DNA of 64,000 nucleotides from JBGSTR01 sp963707135. GTDB lineage: Bacteria > Pseudomonadota > Gammaproteobacteria > Chromatiales > Chromatiaceae. The notes under the pieces were generated by a model that saw nothing but the letters and a program-made list of their open reading frames with translations, was not told the DNA's origin and ran no database searches. Made by a program: the position numbers and the translations under genes. Of this stretch, positions 54,247-63,500 are shown piece by piece (position 1 is the stretch's first letter; each line of letters begins with the position of its first letter). Location: positions 1 to 64,000 of the forward strand of contig CAVPOY010000044.1 of assembly GCA_963707135.1 (NCBI GenBank), written 5' to 3'.

Positions 54247-55959
54247 ATGCCAGATTTCGCGCCACTGACCAAGGTATTTCTCGTGACCCTTCTGCTCGGT
54301 CTCGCATCGAGCAATCTGTACGCGCAGGACGGGGCGGCGAGCGCGGACTCGGATGCCTTCCCCCCGGACCAGATCGAGCAGATGGTGGCCCCGATCGCCC
54401 TCTATCCGGACGCGCTGATCGCCCAGATCATGATGGCCTCGACCTATCCCCTCGACGTGGTGCAGGCGAACCGCTGGGTCGAGGAGCATGAAGACATCAA
54501 GGATGACGCGTTGCAGCAGGCGGTCGATCAGGAAAGCTGGGACGACAGCGTCAAGGCGCTGGTGTTCTTCCCCAGCGTGCTCGGATTCATGAGCGAGAAT
54601 CTGGACTGGACCCAGGACCTCGGCGACGCGGTGCTCGCCCAGCAGGGGGACGTGACCGACGCCATCCAGCGTCTGCGGGACGAGGCCGAGGCCGCCGGGA
54701 CTCTGACGTCCAGCGACCAGCAGCGGGTCGAGAAGTCCGGTGACACCATCATCATCCAGCCGGCCCAACCCGAGGTCGTCTACGTGCCGACCTATGACCC
54801 GGTCAAGGTCTACGGCGAGAGCGGCCCGCCGGCAACAGCGTACTACCCGGACGCCTACGCCGATGCCGCGACCAGCTACTCGACGATGGAATCCGCGGTC
54901 GGGACTTACCCGACCACGGTGCCCGCGGGAACGACCGCCGTCTATCCGACTACCGAAGTCGATTCCAGCAACGACAGCCTGATCAACTTCGGGTTGGGCG
55001 CGGTCGCGGGAGGTCTTTTGACCGCGGCCATCATGTGGGACGACGACGACCGCTACGACCGGCTCTACTATGGCGGTCCCGGCTACTACGGCGCACCCTC
55101 CTACTGGGGCCAGCCGAATTACTGGAACAACAACGGCTGGCGGGAGCCCCGCAATATCAACGTCGACCGCAACATCACCCGCAACGTCGAGCGCGGCGAT
55201 GTGACCATCAACAAGGGCATCGTCGGCAATGAGCTCAAGCGCAACGAGATTAGGAAATGGGAGCACAATCCCGAGCGGCGCGGCGGCGTGCGCTATCGGG
55301 ATGCCTCGACGGATAACCGCTTCGCCGCCAAGCGAAAGGACGTCAATATCAATCGCGACGAGGCCCGCGGCCGGGTGCGTGATGGCGACCGCAACCTAAA
55401 AGCCCCGGATCTGGGCCAGGTCAAGCGCGAGGGCGCGGCGAGCGGCGGCCTGTCCAAGCTCGCGGACAATCGCGGCGATGGCGCGGGCAAGCTCGGTGAC
55501 CTGAAGGAACGGCGGCCCGATTCCGCCGGGGGAACGGGCCTGAAGGACCGCCAGGGAGGCGATAGGGCAGCCAACCTCAAGGATCGCGCCGCCCAGCGGC
55601 CGGCCGGCGGCGACGCTCGCGCGAAGATCCAGGCCAAGGCACCGGAGCGCAAGGCCGCCGCGGCCCAGGTCAAGGCCAAACCCAAGCCCAAGGCTCAGGC
55701 CGCCGCGGCCAAGAAGCGGCCCGTAAATCGCGAGGTCAAACGCCCCAGCGCGCCGGCCAAGCGCCCCGCCGCCGCGGCCGCGAAGCCGAAGGCGCGCCCG
55801 GCGAGCCGCCCGTCCGCCCCCAAGGCCAGCGCCTTCAAGGCGAATAAACCGAAAGCGACCCGAGCCGCCAGTAACCGGGGGGGCGCCAGCCGAGCCAAGG
55901 CCCAGCGCGGCGGCGGTGGCGGAGCCAAACGCGGAGGCGGCGGCCGACGGCGCGGTTGA
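54247..55959 (+). CDS. DUF3300 exported protein with long basic low-complexity tail
   Basis: Exported protein of 570 residues. The signal peptide ends LLLGLASSNLYAQ. The DUF3300 domain follows: FPPDQIEQMVAPIALYPDAL, IAQIMMASTYPLDVVQANRW, VVYVPTYDPVKVYG. A Tyr/Gly/Asn-rich stretch (about 270-300) leads to a tail of more than 200 residues rich in Lys, Arg and Ala, ending in Gly/Arg repeats (RGGGGGAKRGGGGRRRG). The tail resembles histone H1-like or nucleic-acid- and polyanion-binding sequences. It is followed by a DUF2950 gene, a known frequent partner. The envelope role is unknown. Confidence 0.85.
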   Translation: MPDFAPLTKVFLVTLLLGLASSNLYAQDGAASADSDAFPPDQIEQMVAPIALYPDALIAQIMMASTYPLDVVQANRWVEEHEDIKDDALQQAVDQESWDDSVKALVFFPSVLGFMSENLDWTQDLGDAVLAQQGDVTDAIQRLRDEAEAAGTLTSSDQQRVEKSGDTIIIQPAQPEVVYVPTYDPVKVYGESGPPATAYYPDAYADAATSYSTMESAVGTYPTTVPAGTTAVYPTTEVDSSNDSLINFGLGAVAGGLLTAAIMWDDDDRYDRLYYGGPGYYGAPSYWGQPNYWNNNGWREPRNINVDRNITRNVERGDVTINKGIVGNELKRNEIRKWEHNPERRGGVRYRDASTDNRFAAKRKDVNINRDEARGRVRDGDRNLKAPDLGQVKREGAASGGLSKLADNRGDGAGKLGDLKERRPDSAGGTGLKDRQGGDRAANLKDRAAQRPAGGDARAKIQAKAPERKAAAAQVKAKPKPKAQAAAAKKRPVNREVKRPSAPAKRPAAAAAKPKARPASRPSAPKASAFKANKPKATRAASNRGGASRAKAQRGGGGGAKRGGGGRRRG

Positions 55960-56055
55960 ACCCGGCCCGACGAACCCCTGAGCGGAGCCGGTGGCGGATT
56001 TTCAGGCCGGCGGACGCAGGCGCTAAACAACGGCACCCTGGACGAGAGCGATTCG

Positions 56056-57093
56056 ATGACCAAGACCAATGCCCTGCTCGCCGGACTGACCGCGGGCATG
56101 CTTCTCCCGTTAACGCTCATCGCTGACGATGCAACAGCGGCGGCCGCCGACCCCCAGGCCGCGCCCGCGACGGAGCAAGTGGCGGACGAACCCGCGTCGG
56201 AGTCGACCGTGGACGCGACCGACCCCGGCGGGGACGAAACCGCGGACCCCGCCATGCGATTCGAATCGCCCGATGCGGCGGCCATGGCACTGATCGACGC
56301 CGCCGCCGCGGAGGGTTCCGACGACCTGCGCGCCGTCCTCGGCTCGGCCCTGGACGATCTGGTCTCCGGCGACCCGGTGGCCGATGCGCAGGACCGCCAG
56401 GACTTCGTCGAGCTCGCCAGCAAGGCGGCCGACCTCGAAGACGAGACCGACGACAGTGCCATCCTGGTGCTGGGTCCCGAGGACTGGCCGTTTCCGATTC
56501 CACTGGCCCGGGACGAGAATGGCTGGTACTTCGACACCGAGGCCGGCGTCGAGGAGATCCTGGATCGACGCATAGGTCTCAACGAGCTCTACGCCATCGC
56601 GACCGCACGCGCCTTCGTAGAGGCGGAGCGCGAGTATGCCGCCGCCGATCCGGACGGCGACGGCATCCACGCCTACGCGGACCGCTTCTGGAGCAGCGAG
56701 GGCCAGAAGAACGGGCTTTTTTGGCCCACCGCCGAGGGTCAGCCGCAAAGCCCTATGGGTCCCCTGGTCGCGGATGCGGTGGCGGAAGGCTATGGCCAGC
56801 GCGAAGCCGGCGAAGGGCCAAACCCGTATCACGGCTATTACTTCAAGATACTCACCGCGCAGGGCCCGAGCGCGCCCGGGGGCGCCAAGAGCTATCTCGA
56901 GGATGGCCGTCTCACGAAAGGCTTTGGCTTGCTCGCCTGGCCCGCTACCTACGGGAACTCGGGCATCATGACCTTCCAGGTCGACAAGCGGGGGATGGTC
57001 TACGAAAGCGACCTTGGAGAGGATACCGCGGCCGCGGCGATCGCGATCGACGCGTTCGATCTCGACGAAGAATGGGAGCCGGTGGTCGACTGA
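56056..57093 (+). CDS. DUF2950 family exported protein
   Basis: Exported protein of 345 residues with a signal-like start (LLAGLTAGMLLPLTLIA), an acidic Ala/Glu/Asp-rich linker (about 25-70), and the DUF2950 domain: FESPDAAAMALIDAAAAEG, GWYFDTEAGVEEILDRRIG, NPYHGYYFKILTAQGPSAPG, GFGLLAWPATYGNSGIMTF. It follows the DUF3300 gene after about 97 bases. The strongly acidic linker contrasts with the basic tail of its DUF3300 partner, which could allow the two to interact; that is an inference. The biochemical role is unknown. Confidence 0.86.
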   Translation: MTKTNALLAGLTAGMLLPLTLIADDATAAAADPQAAPATEQVADEPASESTVDATDPGGDETADPAMRFESPDAAAMALIDAAAAEGSDDLRAVLGSALDDLVSGDPVADAQDRQDFVELASKAADLEDETDDSAILVLGPEDWPFPIPLARDENGWYFDTEAGVEEILDRRIGLNELYAIATARAFVEAEREYAAADPDGDGIHAYADRFWSSEGQKNGLFWPTAEGQPQSPMGPLVADAVAEGYGQREAGEGPNPYHGYYFKILTAQGPSAPGGAKSYLEDGRLTKGFGLLAWPATYGNSGIMTFQVDKRGMVYESDLGEDTAAAAIAIDAFDLDEEWEPVVD

Positions 57094-57240
57094 CGGATGC
57101 GGTGCAAGGCCGCCGGGCACCCAGGGCCCGGGCCTACCCGCAGATACGGAAACGCTGATTATTGGCGCTTCACGTCCGGGCCAAGGACGGCGCGGAATGT
57201 CCAAGAGCCGCCCCTCTCGGACGGCGAAACCGCGAGCCCG

Positions 57241-58914
57241 CTAGCCCTCGTCCAGCACGTTCAACAGCGTGTCGATACCGGCCGCCGCATTGCGCAGTGT
57301 GGCGCGGTCCTCCGCCCGCATATCGGCACGGTCACGCTCCGCCACCTCGAGTATGCGTTCCGTGTGGCGACCGATCTGCCCTCGGAGGGCGTTGATCTGC
57401 TGGATCTTAGACAGCGCGGCCGTGCGCAGCTCCTCGGCGGCCTCGAATCGCTCGGTCTCGTCCGCGGCCTGGTGCAGATCCCGCAACGAGATCGCCTCCT
57501 GCATCGACGAGCGCCACCAGTTGAAGAAGGTCGCCTTGTGGTCCGCCAGCGTGTTGAGCGATATCGCCATGGCGTTGATTTCATCACGCCCGTCCGGCAC
57601 CGTGGGCACTCGCTCGACAGGGTTCTCATGGGTCAGCTGATCCAGCAGCCCGGCCATGCCGCGGACGGGCCGGACGATACGCGACGTGATCAGGTAGGCG
57701 AACAGGATGCCAAGTGCCGTTGCACAAGCGGCAATGATCAGGTTCAGCCGCGCACTGTCAGCCGAGGTTTCCGCGATCCGTTCGGTCATCTCATCCATGA
57801 CCCGGTTAGCCTGGCTGAGGTTGGCCTGGACCAGCGGCGTGATCCGCCCGGCGGCGTCGTACATCTCCCGGGTGAGCACGGCGATGCGCCGGTCCTGCTC
57901 GACCAGGGCATGGAAGTCCCGCCGGTAGCTTTCGAGCAGCCCCTTGAGCTCGGACTTTTCCGCCTCGGCGACCGCTGACTGCCCGATCTGCTCGCTGATC
58001 CCCGCGGCAATCTCGTCGACCATGGCCACATAACGCTCATCGCCGCGGAGGAGGTAGTCCTTCTCCCGTCGGCGTAGCTGCAGGATCTTCGCCTCAAGAT
58101 CCGGCACGTAGTGGGTCTCGAGCAGGGCCTCGATGCGGTGCGCGGCCTCGCGAAAAGGACCCTTGCCTCCGTGGATATCCTCCGCGGCGAGGACTTCGCC
58201 GGCATAGGTGTCGAACGCCGCCCGATAGATCTCGATCTCGGCGCCGAGCTGCTCCTTGAGGGACGCTGGCAGCCCGGATGCGGTGACGGTTGCCGCCAGC
58301 TCGTCCAGCAGCACCTCGACCCGGCCCTGGTACTCGGCCTCCCGGCGCAGCCCCAAGTCCTTTTCCCCGCGACGGATCTGGAGCAGAAGCAGGTACGGCC
58401 GGTCGACGTTGTAATTGGCGGCCCTATCCTCGAGCTCGTGCACCCGGTCCCGGAAGGCACCCTGCAGCCCGGAGTCGTGGTCGAGCCCCCTAACCCGCCA
58501 ACCCTCGACGATGGCGTTGAAGCGGGCCAGAAAATCGCCGGCGAGCCGGCCGATTTCCTCGGCCGTCCCGCGGGAATCCTCGTCGATCTCCCCGAGTCGC
58601 CCCGCCGTCAGGATCAGGGCGTTCGCCTCGCGCTCGACATCGGCAACGAAACGCAGATCGCGGGTGCTCAGAAAGCGCTCCTCGGCGGTGCGCATCTCCC
58701 CCAGTCGCCGCTCGATATCGAAGGCGAAGGACTTACGCGCGCCGTAGACGTCGATGAGCCGCTCGTAGTCGGCTACCACCCTATGCAGGCTCGCGTGGTA
58801 GTGCCAAATGACGCCGAGAAAGATCAGGCCGACAACGCCGAACCCCAGGGCGATCTTCTCACCGATCCGCAGCCTGCTCGCCAACCGCTTCACTGGTCCG
58901 CCCTCCTCTGTCAC
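57241..58914 (-). CDS. Membrane receptor-like protein with HAMP domain and no recognisable output domain
   Basis: Protein of 557 residues. Helix 1 (about 20-40, IALGFGVVGLIFLGVIWHY) and helix 2 (about 390-415, LNLIIAACATALGILFAYLI) enclose a large periplasmic all-helical region with two similar four-helix units, each containing a RRxEKDxxLR-type motif (RGEKDLGLRREAEYQ; RREKDYLLRGDERYV). This resembles the helical bimodular (HBM) ligand domain of some chemoreceptors. A HAMP domain follows (SRIVRPVRGMAGLLDQL). The remaining 100 residues are helical, but I see no MCP hairpin, kinase or cyclase motif. It precedes no chemotaxis genes. The stop at 57241 is close to the DUF2950 end. Confidence 0.75.
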   Translation of the reverse strand: MTEEGGPVKRLASRLRIGEKIALGFGVVGLIFLGVIWHYHASLHRVVADYERLIDVYGARKSFAFDIERRLGEMRTAEERFLSTRDLRFVADVEREANALILTAGRLGEIDEDSRGTAEEIGRLAGDFLARFNAIVEGWRVRGLDHDSGLQGAFRDRVHELEDRAANYNVDRPYLLLLQIRRGEKDLGLRREAEYQGRVEVLLDELAATVTASGLPASLKEQLGAEIEIYRAAFDTYAGEVLAAEDIHGGKGPFREAAHRIEALLETHYVPDLEAKILQLRRREKDYLLRGDERYVAMVDEIAAGISEQIGQSAVAEAEKSELKGLLESYRRDFHALVEQDRRIAVLTREMYDAAGRITPLVQANLSQANRVMDEMTERIAETSADSARLNLIIAACATALGILFAYLITSRIVRPVRGMAGLLDQLTHENPVERVPTVPDGRDEINAMAISLNTLADHKATFFNWWRSSMQEAISLRDLHQAADETERFEAAEELRTAALSKIQQINALRGQIGRHTERILEVAERDRADMRAEDRATLRNAAAGIDTLLNVLDEG

Positions 58915-60171
58915 TGCTGCTCGGCCCGAACGCGGATGACGCTGCGCGGATCCGCCTCATCGACGGTGAAGCGGTATCCCTCCTCCGAGATGGATTCACC
59001 TTCCTTCGGGATTCGCCGCAGCCGCGTGTTGATGAAGCCGCCTATGGTGTGGGCCTCGGAGAGCGGCAGCTTGATGTGCAGCACGTCGTTGATCTCGGAA
59101 AGCGGCGTGCGGCCGCTCATCATGTAGCGGGCGTCGCCCTCGTTCTCGATGTAGTAATGGCGCTTTGGCTTGTACTCGTCGAAGTCATAGCCGACGTCAA
59201 TATCGCCCACGACCTCCTCGAAGACGTCCTCCATGGTCAGGATGCCGATTCCCGAGCCGAACTCGTCGACCACGATGCCCATGTGGTCCTCGCGCGCCTG
59301 CAGGAGCGGCAGCGTCTGGTCGATTGTCTGCTGCGGGCTCAGATAGAGTGGTGGCAGAATGAAATCCGTGATCGGCCGCTCATCGATCCGCTGGTCCAGC
59401 AGATCCCAGGTGCTAAGCGTCAGCACACCCTTCAGGTTCGTGATGTTCCCCCGGTACACAGGTAAGCGGTTGTAGCCGTGCTTCAACACCAGCATGACGG
59501 CGTCGGCGGTGCTGCGCATCTCGTTGAGGCCGATGACGTCGGCGAGCGGGATCATGGCCTGGCCAACGGTCGTGTCGGCGAATCGGATCACGCGGCGAAT
59601 GCGGTTGCGGTCGACCGCGGTCCGGCCACCGGGTGATTCGCTGATGTCGAGCAGCACCCGCAGCTCCTCACGGGTGATGAAAAGGCCCTGGCGGTTGGAC
59701 TGTGCCGCCGACGAGCCGGGTGGCGAAGCGGGCGATGCGGCTGAAGACGAAGATCACCGGGTAGAAGACATAGGTGAAAAACGGCAGCACATGGCTGACG
59801 ATACGGGCGATGCTGTCCGCCTTCTGCTGGAAGACGCTCTTCGGCACGACCTCGCCGAAGATCAGCAGGAAGGGCGTCAGAATCAGGACCGAGATGAGGT
59901 CGCCGACCTCGCCGAACAGCCGGATGCAGATCAGCGCGCCCAGTGTCGAGATGGTCACCGTGGCCAAATTGGTGCCCACCAGCGTCGTGCCTAGAATCAC
60001 GTCCGGCGTACGAAACATCTTCAGCAACTGCGCCGCGCCTCGATCGCCGAGCTTCGCCTGATGGCGGAGCTTCAGCTTGTCCGAGTTGACGATTGCGATC
60101 TCGGAGCCCGAGAAGAACCCCTTGAGCAGCAGGAACAGCAGGATAATTATCAGATCAACGAACCATTCCAT
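58911..60171 (-). CDS. CNNM/CorC-type membrane protein with CBS domains, frameshifted near 59695
   Basis: DUF21 (CNNM) transmembrane domain, CBS pair and CorC_HlyC domain, about 419 residues after correction. Key segments: LLLKGFFSGSEIAIVNSDKLK, GEVVPKSVFQQKAD, then in the next frame RQGLFITREELRVLL, NRLPVYRGNITNLKGVL and DEFGSGIGILTMEDVFEEVVG. The frame breaks in CGGCACAGTCCAACCGCC (minus strand, about 59695); one base fewer restores it. The family is associated with Mg2+/Co2+ efflux and Mg2+ homeostasis. Its start overlaps the 3' end of the second CNNM gene by 17 bases, and its stop overlaps the start of the HAMP gene (58911-58914). Confidence 0.83.
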
Positions 60172-61576
60172 CGCGATGCTCCGTCTGGCTCGATTCGGTT
60201 AACTCAGCCTCGGTGACCTCGGCCAAGGCGGGGGGCTCGGGCTCCTCCGCCTCCGCGGCGGCCTGCTCCTCGGTGGCCGGCTCTCCAAGCTCCGGACGGG
60301 GTGCGTCAGCCTTCGAGACCCGCAGGCGGCTGATGCGAAGTCCGTCGATGCCGAGAATCTCGAACCGGTAGCCCTCGTGGTCGACCCACTCGCCGACTCG
60401 CGGCAATCGCCCGAACAGTCGAAACACCAGCCCGCCCACGGTGGTCATCACCGGGTCGTCGATGTCGATGTTCGTCAGGCTGTGGAAATCCAGCAGCCGG
60501 ATATCGCCGGGCACGACGTGACCGAGCTCGTCCTGCTCGTAGTCCTCGCTGCCGCGGACCCGGGTCGTCAGCTCACCGAAGATGAAGGCCAGCACGTCCT
60601 TCATGGTCACGATGCCGAGCACCTCGCCGAACTCCCCGAGCACGATGCAGGCCCGAGTCTTGCGCTCCTGGAAGAACTGAAACACATCCGCCACCTTGAC
60701 CGTCGGCGGCACGAAGTGGGCGGGGCGCAGGATGGACTCGACCCGGAGGTTCTCGAGGTCCGCGCCGCCCCGCACCAGTCGCAGGATATCCTCTGAATGA
60801 ACGAAGCCGATCACGTTGTCCCAGTGGCCCGCGTAGACCGGGACCCGGGGGTGGCCGTAGTTGCGGAAGGTGTCGACAATCTCCGACACCGGTCGCTCAC
60901 CGTCCAGCAGACAGATGCGCGGACCGGGCGTCATGATGTGGGAGACATCGGTCTCCGATGCCTCGAGCAGATTGTCGATCAGGACCCGTTCCGTCGCGTC
61001 GATGATACCGGTCTGCTCGCCTTCCTCGAGCAGGGTCTTCAGCTCATCCGGCTGAAGAATGTTCTCCCGGTCGACGGATTCGCCCACCAGAAAGGTGGTG
61101 ACTCGGTCTGAAACCTGCCGGACGACCTCCCGCAGCGGCGTAACGATGTAGATCCAGCGAGGCAGGATCCGGGCACTGATGCGCTGCGCAAACCCGACCG
61201 GAAAATTGACGGCGATGGTCTTTGGCGTGACCTCGCCGATCAGCAGCAGCAACGGCACCATGACCAGGATGTTGATCCATCCCGCGTCCGCTCCGAGCAG
61301 CATCAGCAGGATGGATGTCATGTTTGCGGAGGACGCGATATTGACCAGCTCGTTGCCGCAGAGGATCGATATGATGAGCCGTCGCGGCTCTCCGAGCATC
61401 GCGTGGATGCTCTCCGAGTTGGGGTCCCGGCTATGCCGAAGCTGCTGCAGATCGATCCGGCTGAGGGAGAACAAGGCGGTCTCCGAGCCCGAGAAGACCG
61501 CCGAGCTCAGGAGCAGGATTACCTGAAGCACGATCCGAACGATCAGCTCGAGGTTGGTGGCATCTATATCCATCAA
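60155..61576 (-). CDS. CNNM/CorC-type membrane protein with CBS domains and acidic tail
   Basis: Intact paralogue of the following gene, 473 residues. The DUF21 domain (about 5-195) has LLLSSAVFSGSETALFSLSRI and GEVTPKTIAVNFPVGFAQRI; the CBS pair follows (SHIMTPGPRICLLDGERP, HPRVPVYAGHWDNVIGFV, KTRACIVLGEFGEVLGIV), then a CorC_HlyC domain (DFHSLTNIDIDDPV). The last 40 residues are rich in Glu, Ala and Pro and have no counterpart in the paralogue. Two adjacent, overlapping CNNM genes suggest a heteromeric transporter or regulator of divalent cations; this is inferred. Confidence 0.87.
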   Translation of the reverse strand: MMDIDATNLELIVRIVLQVILLLSSAVFSGSETALFSLSRIDLQQLRHSRDPNSESIHAMLGEPRRLIISILCGNELVNIASSANMTSILLMLLGADAGWINILVMVPLLLLIGEVTPKTIAVNFPVGFAQRISARILPRWIYIVTPLREVVRQVSDRVTTFLVGESVDRENILQPDELKTLLEEGEQTGIIDATERVLIDNLLEASETDVSHIMTPGPRICLLDGERPVSEIVDTFRNYGHPRVPVYAGHWDNVIGFVHSEDILRLVRGGADLENLRVESILRPAHFVPPTVKVADVFQFFQERKTRACIVLGEFGEVLGIVTMKDVLAFIFGELTTRVRGSEDYEQDELGHVVPGDIRLLDFHSLTNIDIDDPVMTTVGGLVFRLFGRLPRVGEWVDHEGYRFEILGIDGLRISRLRVSKADAPRPELGEPATEEQAAAEAEEPEPPALAEVTEAELTESSQTEHRDGMVR

Positions 61577-62030
61577 GGGTCGATCCTGCGACGCGTTGAA
61601 CAGAGGTGCTAGCCTACCGCGAGTCGGCCCCGAAACGGTGCGATCTGCTGGCAGACAACCGAATCCGGATCAACAAAAACGCGAATAGGCTTGCGAATTT
61701 CTTACGGTCTTGTTACCAGAGGCCGAGCCCGTGCCGGGATCGCGATGAGCGGTCTCGCGGCACGGGGCTGAATGGGCTCAGGAACCCGGGGATTATCGGC
61801 CCAAATACAACCCGGCGCACGCGCCGATGCCCTGGCCTCGCCGGGAGGAGAACGCAGTGATGGCCTTCAACCCGGATTGCTTCCTGACCGGGATTCGGCC
61901 CGGGCCGCCCGAGGGGGGCCCGGGCCCTACAGTCGGCCGCGCCCGATGAACAACCACCGATAGACGATCATGAGTCGATTCAGGTCCAGCCCGCCCGCTC
62001 GCGCACGGCGCCCAGGTTCTCGAGGGAATC
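61577..62030. other. Divergent intergenic region, CNNM operon / PiT gene
   Basis: About 450 bases with no supported gene. It must carry promoters for both directions. An AT-richer segment lies at about 61665-61725. A TTAC repeat with 11-base spacing (about 61703-61718) loosely recalls a Pho box but does not match the consensus well. Confidence 0.4.
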
Positions 62031-63296
62031 ATGGAAATCATCGCTGACTGGGGCACACCCTTGTTGATCCTGGCCGCCATCCTCGGCCTCTACATGGCCT
62101 GGGGCATTGGGGCGAACGACGCCCCCGGCGCCATGGGGACCTCGCTCGGGTCCGGGGCAATCACCGTCAAGCAGGCCATCATCGTCGCCGTCCTGTTCGA
62201 GTTTGGCGGCGCGTTCGTCGCCGGCGGCGGAGTGACCTCGACCATCGGCGGCGGGCTACTCTATCCGGACCGCTTTGCGGCCGATCCGCAGCTGATGGTC
62301 TTGGGCATGCTGGCCGCTTTGCTGGGCGCCATGCTCTGGCTCAAGATCGCGCATGAACGCGCCTGGCCGGTCTCGACGACTCACACCATCGTCGGCGCCA
62401 TCGTCGGCTTTGCGCTCGCGGGCATCGGCATGGATGCGGTCCAATGGGGCATGCTCTCCAAGGTCGTGGCCAGCTGGGTCATAGCGCCCGTGCTCGGGGG
62501 ATTCCTCGCGCTGCTCCTGATGCAGAGTGTCCGTATGCTGATCCTGAGCGCGGACGACCCGTTCGAGAAGGCCAAGACCTGGGGTCCGGTGTACCTCTTT
62601 TTTCTGGGTTGGGTCATCGGCCTGGTAACCCTCTCGGGCGGCGTCGGGCACCTGGGCCTGCGGCTCACGACGGCCGAGACCCTCGCTGCGGCGGCGATCA
62701 TCGGCGTCGCCGCGGCGATCGTAGGCAGGGACCTGATCAACCGCGTCAAGGTCGATAGGCAACTCGACCAGCGCGGAACCTTCGCGGGCGTGGAGCGAGT
62801 GTTTGCGCCCATGATGATCTTTTCCGCCGCCGCGATGGCCTTCGCGCACGGATCCAACGATGTGGGCAACGCGGCCGGCCCGATCTGGGCCGTGGTGGCG
62901 GTTGTAAGAAGCAGCGGCCAGGCCGCGCCGCTGGGTGTCGTGCCGGCCTGGATCCTGTTGCTCGGGGCCGCGGGGATCATCGCCGGTCTGGTGACCCTGG
63001 GGTACCGCGTTTTGCAGGCCGCGGGCACCCGGATCACGGAACTGACGCCGATGCGCGGCTTCTGCGCCACCCTCGCCGCGGCCTGCACGGTGGCGCTTGC
63101 CTCGAAGGTCGGACTGCCAGTCTCGACCACCCATGTCGCCGTGGGCGCGGTTATGGGCGTGGGCCTGGCCAGGGGAATTGGGGCACTCGACCTGCGGGTG
63201 ATAGGCAACATAATCGTTTCCTGGATCATCACGCTGCCCGCCGGTGCTTGCCTCGCCGCGGTCTTCTATTTCCTGCTAACCCTGATCTTTGGCTGA
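62031..63296 (+). CDS. pitA: PiT-family inorganic phosphate transporter
   Basis: Low-affinity phosphate permease of 421 residues with about 11 helices. The two family repeats are intact: MAWGIGANDAPGAMGTSLGS near residue 25 and AHGSNDVGNAAGPIWAV near residue 285, plus the WPVSTTHTIVGAIVG and LPVSTTHVAVGAVMG pair. PiT proteins move metal-phosphate complexes with H+. In this window it neighbours two CNNM-type cation proteins, which fits metal-phosphate handling, though each has its own promoter region. The start ATG 62031 follows GAGGGAATC. Confidence 0.9.
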   Translation: MEIIADWGTPLLILAAILGLYMAWGIGANDAPGAMGTSLGSGAITVKQAIIVAVLFEFGGAFVAGGGVTSTIGGGLLYPDRFAADPQLMVLGMLAALLGAMLWLKIAHERAWPVSTTHTIVGAIVGFALAGIGMDAVQWGMLSKVVASWVIAPVLGGFLALLLMQSVRMLILSADDPFEKAKTWGPVYLFFLGWVIGLVTLSGGVGHLGLRLTTAETLAAAAIIGVAAAIVGRDLINRVKVDRQLDQRGTFAGVERVFAPMMIFSAAAMAFAHGSNDVGNAAGPIWAVVAVVRSSGQAAPLGVVPAWILLLGAAGIIAGLVTLGYRVLQAAGTRITELTPMRGFCATLAAACTVALASKVGLPVSTTHVAVGAVMGVGLARGIGALDLRVIGNIIVSWIITLPAGACLAAVFYFLLTLIFG

Positions 63297-63500
63297 ACGG
63301 GCGATGCGCGGTCCAGTTGTCATCTGCGGAAATACGCCGCGCGATCGGATCACAGGTATCGGCAAACCGCCAATACCGGGCTTCGGACGTTTCAGATCGA
63401 TCGGTCGGCGCACGATCCACGACCGGCCCGCGACCGGGAACCGCACCGCGGCGGGGCCAGCCGGTGCGCGCCGTTCCCAACGGGAGCCCGTGAGGTCCGA

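Noticed and set aside
61700..61720. Possible Pho box before the PiT gene
   Set aside because: Only TTAC spacing fits; the consensus CTGTCAT repeats are absent, and PiT genes are often not Pho-controlled.
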